The notes beneath the pieces were generated by a model. That model searched no databases. It was not told the DNA's origin and saw only the letters and a program-made list of their open reading frames with translations. From Rhodosporidiobolus odoratus (Eukaryota > Basidiomycota > Microbotryomycetes > Sporidiobolales > Sporidiobolaceae), in contig JAOANU010000005.1 in NCBI GenBank assembly GCA_034387635.1, positions 1,736,001 through 1,800,000 on the forward strand: 64,000 bases of DNA, written 5' to 3'. The first letter of the stretch is position 1. Every line of letters begins with the position of its first letter. Position numbers and translations under genes: made by a program. Positions 44,571 to 56,743 of this stretch are shown in pieces.

Positions 44571-46346
44571 CTAGAAGTTCTTGACCTCCTTGATCCCGCC
44601 CGAAGGTTGAGGTTCGAGGCTAGCCTTGCCGTTGTCGTCACTGTCCTTTGCGCCGAAACCAGTGTCCTTCGGGTAGTCCTTGCGCTGCACAAGTTGACCA
44701 GGTCAGTCCCAGCGCGACGCGAGATGAAGGGAGTAGAGAGCAAGGATAACGCACTCCAGTCCAAGGGTTCAACCCCGCCGCCAACCTCGGTCCGGCTACC
44801 AACGAACTCCAGTCGAGATCACCTCCACCGTTGGCCTTGGCGGTAACGAGGTCTACGAGCGCCGCCCACACGATAAGTTAGTCTGACGCGAAGGAGAAGA
44901 GAGGAGAGCAGAAGCGTACGGCGGTGAGCGGCGTCGAGGGCGGGCATGGTGGCGTTGTTTTCCGAGGCGAGGCGGCGGATATGAGTCTATGTCGTGGCGC
45001 ACTCCAGACATCAGCTAAGCTTCGCCTGTCGAAAGGCATAAAATCACAGCGAAGGTTGGATGGCCGACAACGTACCGCATCCTTCAACCCACCCGTCAAA
45101 GTGAACCCTCGACCGCCATCAAACTCATTGTTGATCATCTTGCCACCGTAGCCGATAAAGGAGGGGGCAGGAAGGAACTCCTTGACCCACTCGTAGAGTA
45201 GGTCGGATCCAACGCCAGACTTGTCGGCGAGAGTAAAGCCTTCGGCGAGGAGTTCGATGACCTGCGAAAGGAACGATCAGGTCGTACGGAGGGGAAGGGA
45301 CGAACAAGGGAGACAAATTGCGTACACCGATGATCATGCCGTTACCGACTGCAAGCGGGAGAAGCATTAGTACAATTGGGGCTAAGATGTCGAGGAGAGT
45401 CAAACTCACTGAGCTTGAAGCTCGCCGCCCTCTCGACGTTGCTTCCGACATCCAAGCTCTTCCTGCCCATACTCGGTACGAGGAAGGGCAAGACCTTGCG
45501 CTTGGCGAAGGGGTCGCCGGAGAGAACGAAGACGAGTTGAGCGGATTGGGCAGCAGGAGGGGGACCTGCGAGAGAATCAAGAATAAGCGGGGCGTGAGAG
45601 AAGGCCATCAGGGCGACGAGGAGGAAGCGCGACGCCATGGTAGAGAAGGAAAGAAAAGGCGGATTATAGTAACGCACCGAAGACGGGGCAAGCAAGGTAC
45701 GCGAAGCCCAACCTGGTTGCCTCCCTCTCGAGCTCGCCCGCCGTGGTCGGGTACAGTGTCGAAGTGTCGACAAAGATGGTCTTTGCGGTCTTGTCCTTGT
45801 GCTTCCTCTCCTTTGCAGCCTCGAACAGCTCTTTGTAAACCGTCTTGGCCGCCTCGTCATTAGAGAGGGAGGTGATGACGACGTCGCACTTTTGAGCGAC
45901 CTCGGCGGCGGACTCGGCGTGCGTGAGGGAGGAAGAGGCTTCGGGTAGCTTTGAGGTGGTGCGGTTGTAGGCGAGGAGGGAAGAGAGGGATTCCGAGGCG
46001 AGAAACTTGGCAAGGTTCTCGGCCATGGGGCGACCCATGTTACCCTGCGCATGTAAGGGAGAGGGAGGAGAGGGTAAGCGGGGATGTGAGGAGGCGCGAC
46101 AGGGTAGTTGCTGCTTCGGCGGACGCGTTGCTTTTTGAGCTACGCCCTGCAGGACCAGCTGACATACTTGACACAAGTGTCTACAGCTCTAGGGGACGCC
46201 TCGTCTGGACCAGGGTGGTTGTTGACATTCCCCACTTTTGACCGTCATCCAAGTTGAGGGAAGTTTAATATGTATGGGCAGAGAGAGTGACTTGCAGTGC
46301 CAATGAATCCGAATGACTTGAGTGAGGATTGTGCAGTGCTGGTCAT
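44571..46346 (-). CDS. Beta-hydroxyacid dehydrogenase (HIBADH / 6PGDH-like family)
   Basis: ATG 46346 starts MTSTAQSSLKSFGFIGT; the first intron (about 250 bp, GC donor gcaagt at 46295) joins it to GNMGRPMAENLAKFL, completing the Rossmann GxGxxG motif. Then come LLAYNRTTSKL, CDVVITSLSNDEA, IFVDTSTLYPTTAGELEREA with FAYLACPVFG, and LVFVLSGDPFAKRKVLPFL. The C-terminal helical domain has NGMIIG, VIELLAEGFTLADKSGVGSD, NNEFDGGRGFTLTGGLKDA and a final Gly/Ser/Lys-rich tail ending GGIKEVKNF. The order is that of NAD(P)-dependent 3-hydroxyisobutyrate dehydrogenase/glyoxylate reductase relatives; exact substrate is not predictable. No obvious mitochondrial presequence, so possibly cytosolic. A convergent or adjacent role in valine catabolism is only a guess. 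Confidence 0.82.
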
Positions 46347-46569
46347 GGTATAGTCTATCGTGTAGCAGCGAGAGAGCGAGGTTGAGTTGTCTAATACTCC
46401 GAGCAATTCGGCCACCGGAGCCCGCTGGAATTGAGCAGATCTAATCAACTGTGCAGTACAGTATTTGTATTGCATTCTTGAGTGGATCAGGTTGGTTGAG
46501 GGGAGGTGTCAGAGTCTGATCACGCCAAGGACGCTTTATCACCACTTCACCGCTTGTCCACACGCTAGA

Positions 46570-47633
46570 ATGGCAGACTTCAATCAATACCAGCAAGAGT
46601 ACCTCCAACTCAAGCACTCTGTCAATCTCAAACTAGATGAATCCATTCCCACTTTGAGAGGTGGTACGGCTCCTCTCCCTCGTCTCCCTCTTCTCCCTCT
46701 TGCCCTTCTACCAGCTCGGCTGACTTGAAAACCAAGCAGAGGAACGGAGGGCCGCTTTGCGAACAGTCTCGAGCGAACTCGAGGAAGCTGATGAGATTGT
46801 ACGCTCACCGTCCCACATTCCCCCACTTTTCCCTTGCCTAGCCTCACGCAGCTGCACGAGCAGAGTAAGGGTGCTCGAGTTCGACAGTGCTGACGTCTGA
46901 GTATGCACAGCTCGATCAGATGGAGCTCGAAGCAAAGGGAAAGGCAAAACTCATGGTCCAGGTCAGGGCCTTGAGAGGTGAAGTAAAGGCTTGGAGAGGC
47001 AAAGTCGTACGCTCATCTCCCTCGGAAGCCGATGCCTTTGTTACTGACAGGCTATGCATCGTGCAGACCTCCCTGTCTTCCCTCTCCGACCGCGACGTCC
47101 TCCTCTCCTCCGCCCCCTCCCATTCCTCCTACGGCCTCAACATCACCGAAGACGACCCAGAAGACGCCCACTCCACCGGCGCCCAACGACAACGTCTTCT
47201 GAACAGCACCGCAACTCTCTCTGGCACCTCTGATCGACTCGACAACGCCCATCGACTGGCTGCCGAGAATGAAGAGATTGGGCAGAGTGTCCTGAATAGC
47301 TTGGTCGGGCAACGGGGGCAGCTGGAGCATGCGAATGAGGAGCTCGAGGCGGCAGATACCAGTGTGGGAAGGGCGAGGAAGACGATTGGTGGAATGATCA
47401 GAACGTGCGTAACGTCTTTCTTCCGTGCATTCCCCTCTGGAACGACCCTGCTGCCGTAATTCATTTACTGCACGAGTATGACATCGCGGCTCCAGCCTGT
47501 CGTCGGAGTCAGAGGTGACTTACTGACTATACTCTACACCTGCAGAGCAAATCGCCAGAAGATCACCATCTGGCTCTTTATCGTCGTCCTCGCCGCCATC
47601 ATTTGCCTCATCCTGTACAGCAAGTTTCGCTGA
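46570..47633 (+). CDS. VTI1: Qb-SNARE VTI1
   Basis: A v-SNARE for Golgi, endosome and vacuole fusion. ATG 46570 starts MADFNQYQQEYLQLKHSVNL, matching the Habc N-terminal domain that continues in small exons (KAALRTVSSELEEADEI-type and LDQMELEAKGKAKLMVQVRA). The SNARE motif exon has LLNSTATLSGTSDRLDNAHR, LAAENEEIGQSVLNSL, LVGQRGQLEHANEELEAADT with a central Gln, and a final exon ANRQKITIWLFIVVLAAIIC gives the tail anchor and a short lumenal end (LILYSKFR). Stop TGA at 47631-47633. Length about 220 residues, as in the family. Upstream of it the dehydrogenase gene starts divergently at 46346, leaving a 223 bp promoter region. Confidence 0.92.
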
Positions 47634-47876
47634 TCTGGCCTCCCTGTCCACAATACGACGCTCCGCTCTATATCAACTCTCGCTTGCCTGTAGCATTCCG
47701 TCTCTGTCTTCTTTCCGTGACTTAGTTTGACTTTTTCCTTGTTGCTATACAGTCCTTTCTTTCGTCCACACAAGCAGAGGATGAGAGAGCACAAGAGGGT
47801 ATAGCTAGCGATACAACACCGTCCGAGTCTCAAAGAGAGACCATCACTCACCACGCCCAACGAACCCGAGTCTAGT

Positions 47877-50378
47877 CTAAACCTCCCCCTTCTGCTCCCC
47901 GTCCGCTTCCACGCCCTGCTCCTTCACCCCTGTCTCGGCAGCAGCGTTCATCTTCCGCTTCTCCCTCCCCTCCCTGTTCCTCAATACATTCTCCCGCCCT
48001 TTCTGCTCCCCCCTCATCTTCCTCTCCTTCTTGGCCCGTTTCCGCTCCTCCTGCGCTTCTCTCGCTTTGCGATCTTTTTCTTCGTGAAACTCGCACGTCA
48101 CTGTCGAACCTGGTGGGGCTGTTTCACCTTCTGCGGGAACCGAGGCAGTTGGAGAACGCAAGGCCGCGCAACAGGCTTTACACAGCGAGTGCTCGCACCG
48201 TGCCGCCGCCGCGTTTCCGCAAGGGTGTTCGGCAGCGTTGGCGTTCGGACACGGAACGGGGGTGGGTTTGGCGGAGGGGGCGGGGGCGGTCGAGTCGAGG
48301 GGGTGTGCGTGTGAAGGGGAGGGAGAGGGAGGGGAGGGTTTAAGGCGTTTGGGGTCGAGGTTATCTGTGTGTGCGAGCGCATCAGAAAACCTTCAGCTTC
48401 GCCGTGTAAGCTATTCAGGTGGACGAAGGGAAGGTAAGACAAGAGAAGGCGCAAAACGCACCAATAACCTGACTCTCCCCAACTTCCCTCTTGCGCTTAC
48501 TATCCCCATCCACCGCTTTCAGCTTGTCCTCTTCTGTCGGTTCGGCGGGCTTGGTCACCCGCAGGTACGGCTGGCAGTGCGAGTAGGGAATGATGCCGTT
48601 GTAGAGGCTGACTACATCGGGGTGGGTGAGAGGGCGGTTAGAGCCGGATGGGAGGGAACCGTTGGTGAGGTCGTTCTGCACAGAGTGTAGCAGAGGTCAG
48701 CACGCGAGGTCGGATGTGCTCGAAGGGGACACATATTGAAGATGTTGGAAAGTGGAGAGTTCGGCGAGATAGGGAGCAAGAACGTAGCAGGGTAGATAAG
48801 ATGCGTGGGAGGCGCCGAGGACGTGTACGCACCTTGAGCAAGTCTCGGAAAAGCTGCACCCAGACTACAAACGTCTCGACCTTTTCCCGATACGTCCCCC
48901 CACCACCACCACACCTCCCCAACTTCTCCCTCATCTCCAAATGCCGTCCCGCGGCCCACACCGGCCTAAACAGTTTGTACAGATGCGCCTTGATCGCACT
49001 GGTGGCCGTCTTGGTCGATGGCAAAGTCGTCACGATGGCGAGGTACTGCGCCGCGATATAGGTTGCAGGAGCGTAGGCCGCTCGATCCCGATCCCATGCA
49101 ACGGCGGGGTCAAGTTCCCCCTCACAGGCTTTAATAGCAGCCTTCATCGTGTCTGGAAGCTTCTCCAAGTAAGCCCGACCCTCAGCCGCGTTCGCGGGCG
49201 AGAAGATCATCGGGTTGTAGAGGTTTCCTTCGGCGCTCAAGATCCCATACGCGCCCGTCTCTTCCAAGCAAGGCTCAACCTCTGCCGCCCCCGGTACGCC
49301 ACCATTCGCCAGAACCGGCACTTTGGGCGAGACGAGATCAACGACGGCTTTGATCTTGCTCCACGAGGCGAAACCAGCCAGTTGGCCTTTGGCTTCTCGG
49401 GTTCGACCGTGCACGGCGAGGAGCTGAGCGCCAGAGGAGAAGACGTGACCGGCGTATTGAAGGGTTTTCGCGAGGGAGGGGAAGACGCGGATTTTAGCGA
49501 TGACGGGAGTGGAGAGGTGCGTGTGAAGGTGGGAGACTGCGCAGAGAAATAAGTATGAATGCGAGCGAAGAGAAGGGCGGGCTGAGACGTACTCATCGAG
49601 CGAATGAGGTCCCATTCTTCCATCAAGAACGCGCCGTAGTGACCCCGCTTCGCGATTCCTTGCGGACAGCCCAGATTCAGGTCGACGGCATCACACCTTC
49701 CTTCCACCTTCCTCGCCGCGTCGAGCCATTGATCTTTGTCGTTTGCGCAGAACTGAACAATCAACGGTCGGTCGTAAGGGGCCACGCCTTCGAGCGAATC
49801 GGGCGACAAGTCGAAGGCTTCGGGCTGGTAGGATTTTTGGGTGGAGAAGAGGGCGGCGTGAAACATGGGTGTGTAGCAGAGGTTGGCGCCGTGAAGGCGG
49901 GAGAGGATGCGCCAAGCCTGAGAAGGGGGAGAGGGCTGTCAGCAACGCTCTGTAGAAAGAAGGAGGCTGAGAAGGTCGCTCGAGCAAAGGCGCAAGAAGC
50001 GCAATTCGGTGAGGGGGCGCCTGAGAAGCGACATGCCGTCCACACTTGGCCCATGCGCCTTCTCCCCGACGTACGAGCGGTTTCTGCGTGCCTCGCGCAC
50101 GCTTGTCCGTTTCTACCTGATCTTTTTCTATCCTTTCCGTCCCGGTTCACTACACTCGGAAGAAAGGAAGGCCGAGCGAGACGTACCAGTTCACTCTGAT
50201 CGACCATGGGTGCAACAATGTATTTGGGTTCTCCCATGTCCTTCCACAGTTCGTAACCCTCCAGTTTCTGATGCAGGCTCTTTGGCTGATCGTCAAGGTC
50301 TGCGGTGGCGAGAAGCTTCTCCTCTGCCGCGGCTGTGGGAGCTGAGGGCCGCACAGGGGTGGCTGTTGCGCCTGTCAT
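47877..50378 (-). CDS. DUS1: tRNA-dihydrouridine synthase 1
   Basis: Flavoenzyme that reduces uridines 16/17 of the tRNA D-loop. ATG 50378 starts [20 protein letters not shown]. The TIM barrel has [47 protein letters not shown] and the catalytic-cysteine motif [20 protein letters not shown]. It continues with [29 protein letters not shown] and [11 protein letters not shown] helical tRNA-binding region follows ([18 protein letters not shown]). The C-terminal exons carry [11 protein letters not shown] and a Cys/His cluster ([13 protein letters not shown], then [11 protein letters not shown] and CEFH), likely a zinc site, then a long basic coiled tail ([16 protein letters not shown]) to the stop at 47877. 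The order of domains and the motif set fit DUS1. Confidence 0.93.
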
Positions 50379-51561
50379 AGTCCTGGTTGAGGTGGTGGCG
50401 AGGTGAGGAAGATGAGGAGGAGAAAGCCGGGGATGAGATGGGCGGGTGAGCGCGCGGCGGTAGAGGGTAGAGACGATGGCCAGTGTTGTATATGGCCGAG
50501 TCTGGTCAGATCAAGAGCGATACGAGGTCAAGCAGAAGACGGCGAACAAATCAAAGTGCGATGAAACTTTTGACTTCCCCCTCTCAATGACGCTGAACGC
50601 TGGGTGATCATCTGTAAACGGCTACATCCGCACCTCTGGCACTTGATGCTCCTCTGTCAGTTGCGCCCGCGTCGTCGACATCCGGTCGGCGGCACGGTCC
50701 GACAATCCGGCGGCCGAAACTACCTCGGGCAGCACGCGCAAGCTGGGTGCTGGAAGGAGTGCGGACAGTTTGAGTGAGTCTTGAGGTGCCGCAAAAGCCA
50801 TTGCGACCGGTTCCGAGTCGGTTACGCTGACGAGCACTTTCTCGCCCCGACTCGGACTCGCAGAGTTTTCTCCGTCGCAGCGACACCTCCTTCCCACGCT
50901 GAATGTCTGCAAGCTGGACCGAGCATCGCTACCTCTTGCCACCTCCCGTAGCGCCCACCGCCGTTCCTTTCAGGGGAGTAACGCTTTCGGGCTCCTTTTT
51001 TCCTTCTCACTTTCTCGCGACCACCCGTCTTGCCAGCGCCGGTGCTCCGGCCTCCAGATACCCCCTTTCCTCTCTGCGGCGCCTGCGAAAGGTAGCGATA
51101 CCACCATCGCGCTGGATGCCCAGCCTACTCCTCAGCCGTTACTTGGGACATCCTGCAGGTCCTAGGAATAGCTAGAAACCCACGCGCACCTGGCCACTCT
51201 TGCCCAGATAGACTTTGCCAGTCACTGAGATTGTCGTCAGGTAGCAAGAGGCCGCAAACAGGCTGGGCCGGACGGTGGAATCGACGCGGCGTTGAAAATG
51301 TGCAAAGTACCCTGTTGCCTGGTCGCATTTTCTTCGTTGTCTTTTCTTCGTGGTTTTTTCTTTCCTAGTCTCCCGGCTCAGCGCGTCGGGCTGCCCCGCA
51401 TGTTTTCGGCAGCTCGTGAGAGTGACTGCAACGTCTGGGCAGAGCAATTGTAACCGTCTCTGTGTGCTTATCCCCCACTCGCTGTCTCCAGCTGGCTCCG
51501 CTTCTCCTCCTCCAAGTTCCTCCCCGTCTTCAACTCGGAAAGTCGACAACTCTTGCTTTGA
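50379..51561. promoter_or_regulatory. Divergent intergenic region between DUS1 and the NIPSNAP gene
   Basis: At about 1.2 kb this is one of the longest gaps. Two short overlapping frames occur: plus 50903-51175 (90 codons, real ATG, begins MSASWTEHRYLLPPP) and minus 50622-50942 (ATG only at MAFAAPQDSLKLS). Neither has recognisable motifs or introns and they overlap on opposite strands, so at most one is coding. I leave both uncalled. Confidence 0.4.
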
Positions 51562-53579
51562 ATGAATAGTATGCACTGTCTACGCAGCTAGCTCACACCG
51601 GTGTACTCAGCTTTCAACCTTTGCAGTGTCGCTTCGTCAAGCTGTCACTCGCCTTAGTCGTTGCTCCCCCACTCTCACTCGGACATCAACATTACAAGTC
51701 AACAACTACATCAGCCAACTAGCAGCTACACACGCAAAGGCGAATAGCTCATCCGCACCCCTTCGCAACACCGTCTCGTCCCTCGCCAACGCATTCCTGC
51801 ATGGTAGCCCAGAGGCAAAGCAGGAGAGTCAGGTCCAACACTCGAAACTCGTAGGCAGAGGCGTAAGTCCACCTTCCTTTCATGATCATCCTTCGACTCA
51901 ATCCACCGCTACCCGGACTACGCCGCGTGCGATGCTGACCTCCGCCTGGTTTTCCTCGCCTTTTCTCCCTTTTCCCGCTTGCCGTTGCCTGCCGTTCTGC
52001 AGAAGTTCATCCACGAATTCCAGAGTACGCTGCACTTCCAGACGGCCGTCTCACAACACCGCAGCGAATCTGCTCTCGCCCCGGTCCGCGGCTCACATCC
52101 TTCTTTTCTCTACCTCCCTACTGCAGAGCACAAAGTCCTTCCTCACCAAGTCGAAGAATACAAGTCCCGTATCGAGTCCTACTATAAGGGCATCCACGAG
52201 TCGAGCGAATTTGACGCCCGCTTGACCGGAAGTTGGGAGATTGTCGTCGGTGAGGTGGATACTTTTGTGCATGTTTGGGAGTACGAGGGCTTGCCTGGGT
52301 TTGAGAAGACCAAGACGGCCATCAGGGAGAGTAAGGTGCGTTAGAATTGCTAGCGTGGCCTTCCCTGTCGCATGTGAAATTCCGATGCAGGGGTCATGCC
52401 TCTTCCTCGTTCGGTGGGCTTGCTCACACATCCGTTCACAGGGTCACCTTCAGTTCTTCAATCATGAGATCCTTCCTCTCATTCAGTCTCGCACCTCTCA
52501 GCTCAATCGGTACGCTGACTCCGCACCTGTCTCTACGAAGGCTGCATGAACTGATTTGACGCATCCCTTTTCTCGCCTGCTCTTCTACGCTACCTTCTCT
52601 TGGCTCCATGTGCGACTCTCCTCGCGTCTCCGCGGCCCCTTTTCGCCACCTCTTGCGGCTTTCGGCACTGCTACCACCGTATTTTTCCCTTGGTCCCCCA
52701 TGACCTCGCAGCGAATTTCGCTTTTGGGAAACTTCGCCCGCCGCTGAGAAGGGAGGGATCTACGAGTTGAGGACGTACCAGCTACAGCCGGGGGCGCTGT
52801 TGGAGTGGGAGAACGAGTGGTACGTGCTTATTGCCCCTCCTTTCTAGCGAGGCCGAGGGAATTCCGATTCTCGACTAGAGAAAGACTCGCCGCTGATCGT
52901 TTTACCCCCCTTCTCTCGCTCCTGATGTGCGACCTCGTAGGCGTGTCGGTCTTGAAGCTCGCTTGAACTCGGGTCACTATCCTGTTGGTGCGTTTCCAGC
53001 CAGAACGGCTCTTCGCCTCCCTCCCGCGCTTTGCTTTTCAGAGGGGGGAAGCCAGCGTTTCATCGAGACGGAACCCTGACAATCCTTCGCCGCTTGTCCT
53101 ATCTATTCCCTTCGTGGGACTTTGATGTCGGGTCCTTTCACCTTCCCCCTCCACCCCTTCCCGGCATCTCCCTCCCGGCATGTCCAACCTCTGCAGGCGC
53201 CTGGTTCAGTCAAATCGGCCCTCTTCACCAGGTGCACCACATGTGGAATTACCCTTCGCTTGAGGCTCGTGGTGAGAGGAGGGCGGAGAGCTGGAAGCAG
53301 GATGCGTGGAGTGGGACGGTTAGTAAGGTATGCGCGCCTTGTTTCTTCGCTACTCCTCCTTTGCCCCCTGCTTCTTTTCGCCGCCACCTCGAATCGGATG
53401 TCCCGCGGTCATGCCTATGAAGTCCCGGCGCAACGATCGCAACATGCCTGACGGACAGTTCTTTCCGTGTTGCCCTTTCTTCCATCGACTCTTTCGCCCT
53501 GTTCTCGCAGACTACCCGCCTGACGTCAGCGATGACGACCAACATCCTCAAGCCGCTCCCATTCTCGCCGCTCCGCTAA
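51562..53579 (+). CDS. NIPSNAP family protein, probably mitochondrial
   Basis: A tiny first exon (ATG 51562, two codons) splices to MSLRQAVTRLSRCSPTLTRT, a basic, Ser/Thr/Leu-rich presequence with no acids. The two ferredoxin-like NIPSNAP repeats follow. Repeat one has HQVEEYKSRIESYYKGIHES, LTGSWEIVVGEVDTFVHVWE and YEGLPGFEKTKTAI. Repeat two has GIYELRTYQLQPGALLEWEN, RVGLEARLNSGHYPV and GAWFSQIGPLHQVHHMWNYP with ARGERRAESWKQ. The last exon ends ILKPLPFSPLR, matching the usual family terminus. At least eight exons. NIPSNAP proteins are mitochondrial and their biochemical role is not settled. Followed on the same strand by two mitochondrial leucine-catabolism genes. Confidence 0.88.
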
Positions 53580-53837
53580 GTCGGCGTTCGCACTGGGGCG
53601 AGGTGGGAGGACCCCCTTCTCGAGTAAATTGAATCAATGGCAAATGAAGCAGAATCTCGCAGTGCCCTGTCTTTCCTTGTGTAGTTTCAGTTGTCCCTCG
53701 TCAGAGTCTCTCTCGTGGTTCGCTTGTAACATGATTTCTGGCTCGTTGCCCCGTCGGGTGTCCGACAGCAAGTGGGGCCGACATTTCCCTTTTCTCCCTT
53801 CTCGCCCGCTGTACACCTCTTGCAAGCCTAACTCAAC

Positions 53838-56474
53838 ATGTTACGCCGTATTCGACACGCTGCCGTTCTTCAACGCTCCCTCTCTACGCTACCTCGTACT
53901 TCACCAGCTCATTTCCATGCATTCCCCACTCTCCCCACTTTACTCGATACTACTTCTCCCGACTTCATCTCGAAAGCAGAAGACTCCCTAGGCGTCTGTC
54001 AAGACTATCAAGAGACCCTCAAGAGACACCACGCAGGTGGAGGGGAAAAGACTCGAGACAAGGTGCACAAAGCCGGGAAACTCTTGGTCAGGGAACGGTG
54101 CGCTGTCCCTCGCTTTTCTTCGCCGGGTGCGCCATCTAGACTAACCTCGAGATAACCTTCGAAGGATCGACGCCCTGCTTGACCCCTTTTCGCCGTTCCT
54201 CGAGTTGAGTCCGACGGCGGGAGACGGGATGTACGATGGAAAAATCGCGGCAGGAGGAATGGTAACCGGTATTGGGAGGGTACATGGGTACGCTTTGTCC
54301 CTTGATGGTGTCTCGCCACCCTCGGACAAGCTGACGAATACAGCTGCGCAGTCGAGAGGTCATGGTCGTTGCAAACGATGTCTGTCTTTTCATGCCGTCC
54401 TTTGGGTCCCCGTTCCTATCGCGGGGTCAGCACAATGCGCCTGACTCGTCTCCTCCCTTGTATACAGGCTACCGTCAAGGGCGGCTCCTACCACCCCATC
54501 ACCGTCAAGAAACATCTCCGGGCGCAGGAGATTGCGAGTCAGAACAAGCTCCCTTGCGTTTACCTCGGTGCGTCAGGCGGACTCTTCTCGGTTCGACCTC
54601 CGTAGCTGATCGGATATGGTGCTGCACCAAGTCGAGAGCGGTGGCGCCGCCCTTCCCTACCAAGCCGACGTCTTCCCGGACGTCAATCACTTCGGCCGCA
54701 TCTTCTACAACATGGCCCGCATGAGTCGCGAGGGCATTCCGCAGCTTTCGGTCGTGCATGGCATTTCGGTCGCTGGCGGGGCTTATGTGCCGGCTATGGC
54801 GGACGGTAAGCTGTCTCCTGTCGCTCTCTCCATTTCGTCCGCCTCTTTTCCTCTCCTCGCGCCGTCACTTCTTGCCAATCATTCCCGACATCGCTGAAGC
54901 AGAGTCTGCGGCTTCGCTCGTGCAGAGAACATCATTGTCGCCAATCAAGGGTCCATCTTCCTCGCCGGACCTCCTCTCGTCAAAGCCGCTCTGGGCGAGG
55001 AAATCGACTCTGAATCCCTCGGTGGTGGGGCCATGCACGCTCGCGAATCTGGCGTAGTCGACCACCTTGCCGTCTCCGACTCTCACGCGCTCGCACTCGC
55101 GAGACAAGCTATAGCAGCTTTACCCTTTTCTGAAACTCGAGCACCCGAGAAGAGTTTGTCAGTTGCTCCACCGGTGTATAGTATGGAAGAGATGGGGGGA
55201 ATCACGGGCACGAATCTCAAGAAAGGGTGGGATATGAGGGAGGTGATTGGGAGGACGGTGGATGGGAGTAGGTTCGCAGAGTACAAGGCAGAGTGGGGCG
55301 AAACGGTGGTCACCGGTTTTGGTGCGTCTCCTCGACGCTCGTCAACTGCTCTACTCGCTGACCTGAATGTCCGTAGCTCACATCCACGGTCACCAAGTCG
55401 GCATCGTAAGCTAGCTCTCCCTTTGAGTAGCCCCTCGCATTTAAACTGACTTGTCCTGTTCACGCCTCTCACATCCGAAGATCGCCAACAACGGTGTCCT
55501 TCTCTCGCCCTCCGCCTTGAAAGCAACCCAGTTCATTCAGATGTGCGAGCAACGAGGCGTGCCGCTTGTTTTCTTGGTCAACATTAGCGGGTTCATGGTT
55601 GGGAGGGAGGCGGAACGAGGGGTGCGCGACTTTTTCCCTTCTTACCTTGCCCTGAGCAGTTGCCCCGTGCTTTTCGGGGCTGTGAAGGCGTGCTGCCTCA
55701 GGGCTTGCTATACTGCAGGGACGAGTGCTAACGGTGTCCGACGCACGATGTCCGACGCAGGGTATCGCGAAGAACGGAGCAAAACTTGTTCGCGCGGTCG
55801 CCGCGACGACCTGCCCGAAAATCACCATCAACGTCGGAGGCAGGTACGCACAGTTCTCCTCTCAGGCCGTGCTTTCTTTGCTGCTCGATGGTCGGGGCGA
55901 TCCCGGCTGGGAAAACTCATAACTGATTTGGGTTGCTTGCTCTTTTGCCAGCTACGGTGCCGGGAACTATGGCATGTCCGGGCGTGCGTGAGTCTGCTTC
56001 ATCGTCTTTCTGAATCACGTGATATCTAACAAACAACAACCTCTGACCCGATCTTCCGCCTTTTGCGCAGCTACTCCCCCCACTTCCTCTTCTCCTGGCC
56101 CACCTCCCGCACTGCTGTCATGGGCCCAGAGCAGCTCTCCTCGGTCATGGAGACGGTCAGCAGCGACAAGGCCAAGACGCAGGAACTGCGGGAGCGGATC
56201 GAGCGAGAGAGTGAGGCTGGGTATGGGAGTGCTAGACTGTGCGTGTTTTCATTGGGCTGCTGTTGATGTCATCACGCCAGACGAAACCCGTACAATGCAT
56301 GACTTCAAGAAGTGGTGGCCGAACTGACGATTCACGTTGCACAGTTGGGACGACGGCCAGATCCTGCCGCAAGAGACGCGGACCGTCCTGGGCCTTTGCC
56401 TCGGCGTCATCACGAAGACGTGGAAGCCGGAGGAGAGGAAGGACGTTGGCAACTTTGGCGTCTTCAGAATGTAG
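53838..56474 (+). CDS. Methylcrotonyl-CoA carboxylase beta subunit (MCCB)
   Basis: Non-biotin carboxyltransferase subunit that transfers CO2 from carboxybiotin to 3-methylcrotonyl-CoA in mitochondrial leucine degradation. ATG 53838 starts a presequence ([20 protein letters not shown]). Then [20 protein letters not shown] (across an intron), [72 protein letters not shown] and [20 protein letters not shown]. The C-terminal half has the MCC/PCC-type blocks [58 protein letters not shown] and [19 protein letters not shown]. The end is [20 protein letters not shown] with GVFRM and stop at 56472-56474. Length about 560 residues, typical for MCCB. Its partner biotin-carrying alpha subunit is not in the window. 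Confidence 0.95.
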
Positions 56475-56743
56475 TTGTCTGTCTTTGCTCGTGAGGGTAA
56501 GCGTTTTCTCTGTGAGGTCGGGGCAGTTGAGAAGGTTGGGGAAAGGAAAACCCGATGGCGAAGAGCGCAGGCTGCAACAGAAGCCGCCAGCTTTCGCCGC
56601 GTGTATGTCACTAGACTGTCGCTCCCTGCGGAAGCTCTCGAAAAAGGAGAAAAGGCGAGACAACGGAAGTGGGGAAAGCTTCGGACCGACGAGTGTTTCT
56701 TTCCTTCTTTTTCCCACCTGGACAACATCACCATCGCTCAAGT

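Noticed and set aside
50622..51175. Two short genes on opposite strands in the DUS1-NIPSNAP gap
   Set aside because: The frames overlap, lack motifs, and the minus-strand one has no upstream ATG. Neither could be supported from sequence alone.
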